Shown: piece after piece, positions 1-7,432 of the stretch
Layout of the letters: every line of letters starts with the position of its first letter
Numbering within the stretch: the stretch's first letter is position 1
DNA from: Archangium sp.
GTDB lineage: Bacteria > Myxococcota > Myxococcia > Myxococcales > Myxococcaceae
Direction: 5' to 3'
Assembly (NCBI GenBank): GCA_016793585.1
Contig: JAEUJR010000208.1
Location: 1-7,432, forward strand
Length of the DNA: 7,432 bases
Position numbers and translations under genes: made by a program
Notes under the pieces: generated by a model
What the model was told of the DNA's origin: nothing
Seen by the model: the letters and a program-made list of their open reading frames with translations, nothing else
The model's database searches: none

Positions 1-1
1 C

Positions 2-949
2 GTGTCGGAGCACCAGGCCGAGGTCATGAAGCCCGGCGCCGTCACGGTCTCGGCGAAGACGCTCTACGACATCGTCTCGTTCCTGCCCGAGGCGAGCCTG
101 ACGGTGAAGAAGCTGTCGAACAACTACGCCGAAATCACGTCGGGCGCGGCCCACTACAAGATCGTCGGCATGGCGCCCGAGGAGTTCCCCAAGCTCCCGA
201 AGGAAGAGAACGCGCCGCTCGTGAAGCTCACGGGCACCACGCTGCTCGAGATGATCAAGCGCACCGCCTTCGCCATCTCGCACGACGAGACCCGCTACAT
301 CTTGAACGGCGTCTTCTTCGAGCCCCGTGAAGGCGGCAAGGTGCGCATGGTCGCCACCGACGGTCACCGCCTCGCGATGGTCGAGCGCGACCTCGCCGGA
401 GACTTCAAGCTCAAGGGCGGCGTCATCATTCCCCGCAAGGGTCTGTTCGAGCTCAAGCGCCTGCTCGACGAGGCGCCCGACGCCGAGTGCCAGCTGGGCT
501 TCGCCGAGAACTCCGCGCTCTTCAAGAAGCCGGGTCTGTCGATGGTGATGCGCCTCATCGACGGCCAGTTCCCCGATTACCAGCGCGTGATTCCCAAAGA
601 GAGCGACCGCCAGCTGCTCGTGAACCGCGGCCGCTTCCACGACGCGCTCAAGCGCATCGCGCTGCTGTCGAGCGACAAGTCGAACGCGGTGAAGCTCTCG
701 CTGTCAGAGAACCTGCTGCGCATCACCGCGAACAACCCCGACCTCGGCGAAGCGAAGGACGACCTCGAGGTCGCCTACCGCGGCGGCTCGCTCACCGTCG
801 GCTTCAACGCCCGCTACCTGATGGACGTGCTCTCGGTGATGGACACCGAGGAGATCGCCCTCGAGCTGGGTGACGAGCACAGCCCGGGCGTGGTGCACGC
901 TCCCGGTGACCGCGCGTCGACGTCGGTCGTCATGCCCATGCGGGTGTGA
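2..949 (+). CDS. dnaN: DNA polymerase III subunit beta (sliding clamp), 5'-truncated by the window edge
   Basis: The beta clamp is a ring-shaped homodimer that encircles DNA and tethers the replicative polymerase and many repair proteins. The 315 visible codons cover the end of domain 1, all of domain 2 and all of domain 3. Bacterial clamps are about 370 residues, so roughly 50-55 N-terminal residues lie left of the window, and the GTG at position 2 is an internal Val codon, not the start. Seen: PEEFPKLP at visible residues 59-66, ATDGHRLA at 118-125 (part of the clamp-binding-motif pocket), VIIPRKG at 141-147, FPDYQRVIP at 190-198 and the C-terminal MPMRV, matching the E. coli terminus MPMRL. 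The frame is intact to the TGA at 947-949. The gene is followed closely by a lipoprotein gene on the same strand, not by recF. The family assignment is very secure. Confidence 0.97.
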   Translation: MSEHQAEVMKPGAVTVSAKTLYDIVSFLPEASLTVKKLSNNYAEITSGAAHYKIVGMAPEEFPKLPKEENAPLVKLTGTTLLEMIKRTAFAISHDETRYILNGVFFEPREGGKVRMVATDGHRLAMVERDLAGDFKLKGGVIIPRKGLFELKRLLDEAPDAECQLGFAENSALFKKPGLSMVMRLIDGQFPDYQRVIPKESDRQLLVNRGRFHDALKRIALLSSDKSNAVKLSLSENLLRITANNPDLGEAKDDLEVAYRGGSLTVGFNARYLMDVLSVMDTEEIALELGDEHSPGVVHAPGDRASTSVVMPMRV

Positions 950-951
950 GG
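948..951 (+). promoter_or_regulatory. Ribosome binding site for the lipoprotein gene, overlapping the dnaN stop
   Basis: GAGG at 948-951 overlaps the dnaN stop codon and lies 6 bases before the ATG at 958. It favours 958 over the GTG at 946, which overlaps the dnaN stop and has no such motif at the right distance. The overlap suggests translation of the lipoprotein continues from dnaN. Confidence 0.5.
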
Positions 952-957
952 CCGCCG

Positions 958-1506
958 ATGCGACGCGCGCTGTGTCTTCTCGGCTGTCTCGCTGGCTGCG
1001 CTGCGACGCCACAGGTGCTCTTCACCTCGTTCGGCAGCGCCAACCCCGCGGGCGACGCCGAGGTCGTCAGCACGTTCAAGAGCGACCGCGCGCTGCTGCT
1101 GAAGACCGCCAAGAACCCCGAGGCCCGCGTCACGCTGAAGAACGGTCGTGAAGTGACGATGCGGGAGTTCGCGCAGAAGCGCATCGACGCCACGCAGCGA
1201 ATCGAGGTGCTGGTCGACACGGTTCCTGCGGGGCTCGAGCTGCGTGAAGGTGGCGCCGTCACGCGTGAGGGCTCGGGCCTGGTGCTGCTGGGCCGCTTCA
1301 CGCTGCGCTACCCGTCTCCCGTCTCATTGCAGCACGCCGTCGACGACGTGAAGGTGCTGACCCAGGCGGCCGACGGCAGCATCGCGGTCGTCTCGTGGTC
1401 CCGAGCCTCGCAGACCGAGACCAGCGGCGCGGCGGGGCTCATCCTGCGGGCCAGCGAGGCGCTCGACCCGAAGACCTTCAAGAGCGGCAAGGTGCAGGAG
1501 CTCTGA
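958..1506 (+). CDS. Small predicted lipoprotein of unknown family
   Basis: This encodes 182 residues whose family I do not recognise. The N terminus has Arg at 2-3, a short hydrophobic stretch and a lipobox-like LAGC ending at Cys14 (LLGC ending at Cys10 is an alternative), so a lipid-anchored, exported protein is likely. The remainder has no membrane segment and appears to be a soluble domain with alternating beta-type stretches, for example LRVTL-like and LVLLGRFTLRY segments, ending VQEL. The start at 958 is chosen for the GAGG upstream and the immediate signal peptide; a GTG at 946 would add four residues. The gene lies 8 bases after the dnaN stop on the same strand, so it is probably co-transcribed with the clamp gene. 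No functional link to replication can be read from the sequence. It is convergent with the sensor kinase gene. The CDS is secure, the lipoprotein call fairly secure, the function unknown. Confidence 0.82.
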   Translation: MRRALCLLGCLAGCAATPQVLFTSFGSANPAGDAEVVSTFKSDRALLLKTAKNPEARVTLKNGREVTMREFAQKRIDATQRIEVLVDTVPAGLELREGGAVTREGSGLVLLGRFTLRYPSPVSLQHAVDDVKVLTQAADGSIAVVSWSRASQTETSGAAGLILRASEALDPKTFKSGKVQEL

Positions 1507-1516
1507 GCTCGGCGCT

Positions 1517-3916
<2,400 letters not shown>

Positions 3917-3956
3917 GGCGGGCCCCGATGCAATCGAACGGCCCGACCGGCAGGTT

Positions 3957-4022
3957 TGACCCACTCGATGGTTACGCGAGACCCGGGTGGGTCACCGGCT
4001 CGAGTGGGGTTGGCGCCGACCC
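3957..4022. promoter_or_regulatory. Overlapping inverted repeats, candidate operator or alternative hairpins
   Basis: Three dyads overlap here. TGACCCAC (3957-3964) pairs perfectly with GTGGGTCA (3987-3994), extendable to 10 of 11 positions. CCCACTCGA (3960-3968) pairs perfectly with TCGAGTGGG (4000-4008), so the same left arm can pair with either right arm. A 16-base near-palindrome centred on GGCGCC (4007-4022, one mismatched pair) follows. None is followed by a T-run, so terminators are unlikely. They suit binding of a dimeric regulator or a switching RNA leader. If the kinase gene really began at 3964, the first dyad would cover its start. Function is inferred only. Confidence 0.45.
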
Positions 4023-4157
4023 GGCTTCGTCTCAAGACCTGCCCGATTCAACTCGTGAACGCCCACGATTCAGAAGCCGATGGTGGTTCCGCGGTCCCGT
4101 CGTTCAAGCGGGTTGGCAGGGCATGGCCGCTGCTGAGGGCCTCGACTCGTGGTTCGA

Positions 4158-4163
4158 AAGGAG
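4158..4163 (+). promoter_or_regulatory. Strong ribosome binding site for the PH-domain gene
   Basis: AAGGAG at 4158-4163 stands 7 bases before the ATG at 4171. It is among the best Shine-Dalgarno matches in the window and fixes the start, against the in-frame upstream ATG at 3928. Confidence 0.8.
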
Positions 4164-4170
4164 CGGTGTC

Positions 4171-4689
4171 ATGCGTTTCCCGATGACGGTTGGCCCCTCG
4201 GTGAAGTGGATCAGCTTCGTCGCCCTCGCGGTGGGGGTGCTCACGCTCCCCATTCCCATCGTCATCGCGCTGCAGCCGGCGGTGCCCGCGCCAGTGGTGT
4301 GGCTGTCGGCGCTGCCCAGCTTCATCGTGCCGGTGGTGTTGCTGCTCACCGTGCTGTGGTCGCCGAAGGCGGTGCGGCTCGAGGCCGATGCGCTGGTGGT
4401 CGAGCGGCGCGGCTGGTCTGACCTGCGCATTCCACTGGCCGAGGTCTCGGCAGTCGCGGCCGGGCCCGAGCTGAAGGCGTTCGGCAGCGGCGTGATTCGT
4501 GTGGCGGGCAACGGCGGGCTGCTGGGCTTCACCGGCCTCTACCGCGTGCGAGGTGTGGGGTTGGTGCGCTGCTGGGCGACGCGGCTCGGCGCGCCCACGG
4601 TGCTGGTGACGCGCAAGTCGGAGCGGCCGGTGCTGCTCGGCGTCGACGACGGCCCCGGGCTGCTGCAGGCCTTGAGCGCGAGGGTGTGA
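4171..4689 (+). CDS. Two-TM membrane protein with a C-terminal bacterial PH-like domain
   Basis: This encodes 172 residues. Two hydrophobic segments (about 13-35 and 42-62), with a short Pro-rich turn between them, form a membrane hairpin. The rest, about 66-170, resembles bacterial pleckstrin-homology-like domains of the bPH type: an opening strand (VRLEADALVVER), IPLAEVSAV, a Gly-rich block (FGSGV at 104-108, GGLLGFTGLYR at 115-125), a WATRLG strand and the closing LLGVDDGPGLLQAL. Such domains are usually cytoplasmic and mediate protein or membrane contacts; no enzyme activity is expected and no catalytic motif is seen. The start is set by a strong ribosome site. The gene is divergent from the sensor kinase and ends one base before the stop codon of the HopA1-like gene on the other strand. 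Its role in this context is unknown. The CDS is secure, the family moderately so. Confidence 0.85.
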   Translation: MRFPMTVGPSVKWISFVALAVGVLTLPIPIVIALQPAVPAPVVWLSALPSFIVPVVLLLTVLWSPKAVRLEADALVVERRGWSDLRIPLAEVSAVAAGPELKAFGSGVIRVAGNGGLLGFTGLYRVRGVGLVRCWATRLGAPTVLVTRKSERPVLLGVDDGPGLLQALSARV

Positions 4690-4690
4690 G

Positions 4691-5422
4691 TCAGCGCGCG
4701 CCGGTGGAGGCGATGGCTTCCTGACATTTGCGGAAGCCGAAGCCATCGGCGAGGTCGGTGCGGCCCTGGCCCACGGCGCGCGGCAAGCCGAGCGGGCCAT
4801 CGCTGGTGCCGTAGGGGCGGCCGCGCGAGACGAGCGCCTTCGGGTGTTGCCGAATGAAGGCGTCGAGCACCTTGATGACGCCCGCTTCGTCCTGCGGGCC
4901 CACGTCGATGATGGCCGAGTCGGCGCGCGCGAAGTCGACGGGCGCGTTGCACACGTGCAGACCGAAGCGCAGTTGGTCGGCCCAGCGTGACGAGAACGCC
5001 TCGACGAGCGCCGAGGCGGCCTCGAACGTCACCGGAACGAACAGCTTCGCATAGCCATGCGGCAGCACCGGCCCGCCCTGGCCGCCGTGGAGCGTGAAGC
5101 GGTGCGGGTACAGGTTCTCTCTCGCGCGCGGAAGCCGAACGGCGACCTGGTCTCCGGCCTTCGCGTCCATCGGCACGAACTGGCCCGGCTCGTCGAGAAA
5201 GAGCGTCAGCTTGCCATCGGAGACGAACGACCAGCCGACGCCCTGGCGAACGAGGCGAAAGCTCCAGTCCCACCCAGTGGCGCCGTGGGTGCTCATCGAC
5301 AGGTGCGCGACGAAGCCCGAGTCACCCGACGCGCGGGCGAGCGACGGCGCAGGCCCGTCACGCAGCGCGAACATGCGGCTGTGAAAGCTGCGAACGCGTT
5401 CGTCGGAAGGAGGTGAGGGCAT
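4691..5422 (-). CDS. HopA1-family protein, candidate phospho-Ser/Thr lyase partner of the adjacent kinase
   Basis: This encodes 243 residues. The sequence follows the HopA1 (type III effector HopA1-like) family pattern: a W...DGKLTL strand region (64-75), GDQVAVRLPR (90-99), YPHRFTLHGG (105-114), KLFVPVTFEAASALVEAF (126-143), FGLHVCNAPVDFARADSAII (153-172, matching the family's FKVL-NDP-Y-R-D-x-AVLY block) and the C-terminal FGFRKCQEAI (228-237, matching SFG-x-x-RC-x-x-x-A). HopA1-like proteins paired with APH-fold kinases act in dehydration of Ser/Thr in thioviridamide (TvaD) and class V lanthipeptides (LanY). That role here is inferred from the pairing. Despite the family name, no type III secretion gene is nearby. 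The ATG at 5422 overlaps the kinase stop as TGATG and has a GGGGAG ribosome site 7 bases upstream; the frame is open further upstream, but only as a shadow of the kinase gene. It is slightly short for the family. Family assignment is by eye from motifs. Confidence 0.83.
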   Translation of the reverse strand: MPSPPSDERVRSFHSRMFALRDGPAPSLARASGDSGFVAHLSMSTHGATGWDWSFRLVRQGVGWSFVSDGKLTLFLDEPGQFVPMDAKAGDQVAVRLPRARENLYPHRFTLHGGQGGPVLPHGYAKLFVPVTFEAASALVEAFSSRWADQLRFGLHVCNAPVDFARADSAIIDVGPQDEAGVIKVLDAFIRQHPKALVSRGRPYGTSDGPLGLPRAVGQGRTDLADGFGFRKCQEAIASTGAR

Positions 5423-6471
5423 CAGCCGTCTCCCCAGAGCACGCCGGGCCAGTCGCCTGGCCGCCCGAGCATGTCGAGCGCGTGCCGCGACACACCGAGC
5501 GCCCGCGCGTCGAGCACCTGCTCGTAGTGCGAGATGCCGTAGACGGCGATGAGCAGGGCCGCCCCAATCCACCGCACGACGCGGTGCTCGAACTGCTCGT
5601 CGAGCTTGAAGCCGTCTCCACGCGCTTCGGCGTAGGCCTCGAGCATGGCGTGCGTGAAGGCCGCGAGCGTCGGGCGCGCGAGCACCTCGCTGCGGTGTTC
5701 GGGCGCAAGCCAGCCGAGCACGTAGTCTGACAAGAGGCTGCCGAGGTCGCGCGCGGGGTCTCCCCAGAACGAGAGCTCCCAGTCGAGGAACACCACCTGC
5801 GGCTTCTTCTGCGCCGGCGCGACACGGAGCAGGTTCGCCTGCCGCAAGTCGCCGTGAAGCAGCGCCGAGTCACCTTCTTTGAGCTGCTGCTCGCTCAGCG
5901 CCTGCAGCCCCTGCATCGCCGGGCCGTCGGCCTGCACCGACGCGAAGAAGTCGATGCCGACCTGCGAGAGGCGCGCGTAGAAGTCGGGGCGCATTCGCAG
6001 AAAACACTCGAGCAGGTCTGACTCGTCGCGGAACGCATCGGCGAGCGCGTACTTGCTGCGCGAGTCGCGGCTCTCGCGGTGCAGGTAGCCGAGCGCGTTG
6101 CCGACCTCGGCCGCGAGCGCAATCGGGTACTCCTGTGAGCGGCGGTGAAAGTGGTGGAGCGTCTCGCCGTTGTTGATCCACTCCAGCCCGAGCAGCCCGT
6201 GCGCCGGGTCGAAGGCGAACACCGTCGGCAGGTGGAGCGGCGAGTTCTTGTTGCGGCTCAGCGGCGCGACGCGCTCGAGAATCGAGCCCTCACGCAACAC
6301 ACCGACGTTTCCACCGCCGTCGGCAATCTTCACCAGCACGCGCTTCTTGCCGCTCTTGCAGACGACGGTGCGGTTCTTCGACGGAGGCGGCGAGAGAAAG
6401 GACGGGTCACGGACCAGCGAGAGCGCGGCCAGTCGGGTATCGAGCTCGGCGTCGGTGAGAGGAGCGCGCAC
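5422..6471 (-). CDS. APH-fold phosphotransferase (LanK/TvaC-like context)
   Basis: A small-molecule or peptide kinase of the aminoglycoside phosphotransferase/choline kinase fold, about 349 residues. Numbering from the longest start (TTG at 6510, 362 aa): the nucleotide-binding Lys is probably K61 in RVLVKI, with Glu74 or Glu79 as its helix partner; the hinge follows LLGLEWI (106-112); the catalytic loop is HGDLRQAN (219-226) with Asp221 and Asn226; the metal-binding Asp243 is in FLDWE (241-245), followed by DPARDLGSLLSDY. All catalytic residues are intact. The GTG at 6471 (residue 14) is preferred because AGGA lies 6 bases upstream; the TTG has no ribosome site and would place an inverted repeat inside the gene. 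It overlaps the HopA1-like gene by one base. That partnership points to phosphorylation of Ser/Thr in a peptide or protein rather than antibiotic resistance; this is inference. The substrate is unknown. Confidence 0.9.
   Translation of the reverse strand: MRAPLTDAELDTRLAALSLVRDPSFLSPPPSKNRTVVCKSGKKRVLVKIADGGGNVGVLREGSILERVAPLSRNKNSPLHLPTVFAFDPAHGLLGLEWINNGETLHHFHRRSQEYPIALAAEVGNALGYLHRESRDSRSKYALADAFRDESDLLECFLRMRPDFYARLSQVGIDFFASVQADGPAMQGLQALSEQQLKEGDSALLHGDLRQANLLRVAPAQKKPQVVFLDWELSFWGDPARDLGSLLSDYVLGWLAPEHRSEVLARPTLAAFTHAMLEAYAEARGDGFKLDEQFEHRVVRWIGAALLIAVYGISHYEQVLDARALGVSRHALDMLGRPGDWPGVLWGDG
5430..5435 (-). promoter_or_regulatory. Ribosome binding site for the HopA1-like gene, inside the kinase gene
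   Basis: On the minus strand GGGGAG (5435-5430) lies within the last codons of the kinase gene, 7 bases before the ATG at 5422. With the TGATG stop/start overlap it indicates translational coupling, so the two proteins are probably made in matched amounts. Confidence 0.75.
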
Positions 6472-6482
6472 GTCGGTTCCTG

Positions 6483-6506
6483 CTCTGCCGCGACCACCGG
6501 GCAGAG
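6483..6506. repeat. Inverted repeat just upstream of the kinase start
   Basis: CTCTGCC (6483-6489) and GGCAGAG (6500-6506) are perfect 7-base arms around a 10-base loop. On the minus strand the hairpin ends just before the AGGA ribosome site of the GTG start at 6471, so folding could affect kinase translation. No T-run follows, so it is not a typical terminator. Confidence 0.5.
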
Positions 6507-6509
6507 ACA

Positions 6510-6528
6510 ATGGTCAAAGCACGACCAT
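6510..6528. repeat. Second inverted repeat in the peptidase-kinase gap
   Basis: ATGGTC (6510-6515) and GACCAT (6523-6528) are perfect 6-base arms around a 7-base loop. It lies 3 bases from the neighbouring repeat at 6483-6506. The pair could be a tandem operator or an RNA processing/attenuation element within the peptidase-kinase transcript. The arms are short, so chance cannot be excluded. Confidence 0.4.
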
Positions 6529-6555
6529 GAAAGAGCGCACGTTTTCAGGCGCCGG

Positions 6556-7164
6556 TCAGGCCTCGAGTCGCCGCCGGGCCTGCCGCGTCGCGCCCTCCTT
6601 CGGCTGCCTGCCGCTCGCGGTCTTCTGCAGCGGAGGAATCGGGTCGACCGCGCGAAGGCCTCTCCAGCCGACCTGGTACATGCCGAAGTGCAGGTGCGGC
6701 GGCGTGGTGCGCGCGTTGCCGGTGTTGCCGACGAAGCCCAATGTCGCGCCCCGCTTCACGTGGTCGCCGACCTCGAGACCCTCTGCGAAGCCGTCGAGGT
6801 GGGCGTAGTAGTAGAGCGTGCGGCCCTCGCCGAGCACCCACACCACGTGGCCGCCGAGCGAGTCTTCACCGATCCGCCAGACCTGCCCGTTCACCGCCGA
6901 GAGCACCGGCGTGCCCTTCTTCGCGAAGAGGTCGGCGCCTTCGTGCCGGCGGCCGCCCGAGCGCGGCGCGTGCCAGGTGCTGACGAGTGACTTCGTGGCG
7001 AGCCCTTCGACCGGCACCACCATGGCGCGGGGGGCGTGGCGGTACGACCAGGCGCCCGTGAGCAGCTCGGCGTGGTTCAGCGGCCACCAACTCAGTGTCA
7101 CCACGCCCACGACCATGAGCGCGAACAGCCACTTCCCGCGGCGGCGGAGCAGTCGTCGAAGCAT
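6556..7164 (-). CDS. Membrane-anchored M23 (LytM-type) metallopeptidase
   Basis: A zinc endopeptidase of the M23 family, which typically cuts peptide cross-links in peptidoglycan. It has 202 residues from the ATG at 7164. A very basic N terminus (LRRLLRRRGKW, 2-12) is followed by one hydrophobic segment (about 13-29), so the enzyme is probably an inner-membrane protein with the catalytic domain in the periplasm. Zinc ligands are His74 and Asp78 (RHEGADLF) and His159 in HLHFG (157-161); His122 (YAHLDG) and His157 complete the active site, so it looks active. The frame stays open to 7389, but that upstream part lacks protein character and overlaps the divergent gene; the basic-plus-TM start fits best, although no clear ribosome site is visible. 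It lies 84 bases upstream of the kinase on the same strand and may share its transcript. The C-terminal 25 or so residues are basic and Gln-rich, outside the core fold. Confidence 0.88.
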   Translation of the reverse strand: MLRRLLRRRGKWLFALMVVGVVTLSWWPLNHAELLTGAWSYRHAPRAMVVPVEGLATKSLVSTWHAPRSGGRRHEGADLFAKKGTPVLSAVNGQVWRIGEDSLGGHVVWVLGEGRTLYYYAHLDGFAEGLEVGDHVKRGATLGFVGNTGNARTTPPHLHFGMYQVGWRGLRAVDPIPPLQKTASGRQPKEGATRQARRRLEA

Positions 7165-7273
7165 GGCCGAGCCAAAGAGCACGCGTCGTGCCGCGTGGGG
7201 TGGGTCAACGAGCGCCACGGGCCAGTCAGCAACCTGACGCGGTGGAGCGCCCAGGCTCCCGTTACCGTTCGAC
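7165..7273. other. Divergent intergenic region, presumed to hold two promoters
   Basis: This 109-base gap lies between the M23 gene and the rightward partial gene. It has GGGTGGGTCA at 7198-7207, identical to 3985-3994 in the other divergent gap; read on the minus strand it gives TTGACC (7208-7203), a -35-like hexamer, but no matching -10 is evident. A small dyad, GTCAG (7225-7229) with CTGAC (7234-7238), has a 4-base loop. Promoter function is inferred from gene orientation only. Confidence 0.45.
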
Positions 7274-7432
7274 ATGATCAGCTGGGAAGAGAGCGCACTC
7301 GCAGAGCAGTCGGCCCGGGCCTTCGCGTTCGCCTCCCGCGTTCGCGCCTTCGCCGTGTTGGTGTTCGTGCCGCTCGTGGGCTGGCACACCGCGCAGGGCG
7401 ACGAGGGCTGGGAGCCGTACCTGAAGCCGCTC
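7274..7432 (+). CDS. Partial gene, N terminus of a membrane protein of unknown family
   Basis: An open frame starts at ATG 7274 and runs off the right edge (53 codons visible). An in-frame TGA at 7235-7237, with no other usable start codon after it, makes 7274 the likely start. The peptide opens MISWEESALAEQSARAF, a probable amphipathic helix, then has a hydrophobic segment (about residues 28-40, AFAVLVFVPLVGW) and a short polar stretch ending WEPYLKPL. This resembles the start of a multi-pass membrane module such as those ahead of kinase or cyclase domains, but the visible part is too short to assign. It is divergent from the M23 gene. No good ribosome site is seen, which lowers confidence slightly. 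Confidence 0.6.
   Translation, partial: MISWEESALAEQSARAFAFASRVRAFAVLVFVPLVGWHTAQGDEGWEPYLKPL

Larger units (their letters stand above)
3917..4170. other. Divergent intergenic region with an inverted-repeat cluster
   Basis: This 254-base gap separates the sensor kinase gene from the divergent PH-domain gene and must hold both promoters unless transcription comes from further away. I see no convincing sigma70 -35/-10 pair. A TTGACC at 3956-3961 on the + strand resembles a -35 box but has no good -10 at the right spacing. The frame of the + strand gene is open back to an ATG at 3928, but the extension looks unlike a protein domain. The left half carries several overlapping inverted repeats (separate entry). 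Confidence 0.6.

Noticed and set aside
1498..1510. GAGCTC-T-GAGCTC as a bidirectional terminator between convergent genes
   Set aside because: The loop would be one base and there is no T-run; it is just two SacI-type hexamers side by side.
4048..4800. 250-codon minus-strand ORF across the PH-domain gene
   Set aside because: His/Arg/Gln-rich composition typical of antisense GC-rich frames; the + strand gene has a strong ribosome site and real membrane segments.
4691..5422. HopA1-like gene as a type III secretion effector
   Set aside because: No secretion or chaperone gene nearby, and pairing with an APH-fold kinase matches the biosynthetic branch of the family.
5423..5572. N-terminal extension of the HopA1-like frame to 5572
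   Set aside because: Ala/Arg-rich, lies within the kinase gene, and the ATG at 5422 has an excellent ribosome site and TGATG overlap.
5422..6471. Kinase gene as an aminoglycoside resistance determinant
   Set aside because: The fold is shared by many kinases; coupling to a HopA1-like gene and the absence of mobile-element context argue against a resistance gene.
6527..6808. Small + strand ORF from ATG 6527 as a possible RiPP precursor
   Set aside because: Wholly antisense to the M23 catalytic domain, Arg/Pro-rich without leader-like character, and on the strand opposite the kinase pair.
7165..7389. Long N-terminal extension of the M23 peptidase
   Set aside because: It overlaps the divergent gene start, lacks protein character, and would bury the basic-plus-TM N terminus 75 residues in.

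Overview
The window is GC-rich, densely coded bacterial DNA. Several starts appear to be GTG, intergenic gaps are very short, and there is a multi-PAS hybrid histidine kinase. The DnaN sequence and overall style suggest a Myxococcota (delta-proteobacterial) chromosome; this is inference from style and protein sequence, not from a phylogenetic marker search. No tRNA, rRNA, CRISPR array, insertion sequence or phage gene was seen.

Left part (1-1506, + strand): the 3' five-sixths of dnaN (sliding clamp), then a small lipoprotein gene 8 bases downstream, probably in the same transcript. Middle (1517-3916, - strand): a large soluble hybrid sensor kinase (three PAS domains, HisKA, HATPase, receiver) that ends 10 bases from the lipoprotein gene. 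The 254-base gap 3917-4170 separates it from a divergent + strand gene (4171-4689) for a two-TM protein with a bacterial PH-like domain. That gap holds a cluster of overlapping inverted repeats, the best operator candidate in the window.

Right part (4691-7164, - strand): a three-gene same-strand cluster, read in the order membrane-anchored M23 (LytM) peptidase, APH-fold phosphotransferase, HopA1-family protein. The last two overlap by one base (TGATG) with a good internal ribosome site, so they are probably translationally coupled. An APH-type kinase paired with a HopA1-type protein is the arrangement used in thioviridamide biosynthesis (TvaC/TvaD) and in class V lanthipeptide synthetases (LanK/LanY), where Ser/Thr is phosphorylated and phosphate then eliminated to give a dehydroamino acid. 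No precursor peptide, cyclase or transporter is visible in this cluster, which is closed at both ends by opposing or divergent genes. The pair therefore looks like an orphan kinase-lyase system acting on an unlinked substrate, and it is the most interesting content here. A divergent partial gene (7274-7432, + strand) with an N-terminal membrane segment starts at the right edge.
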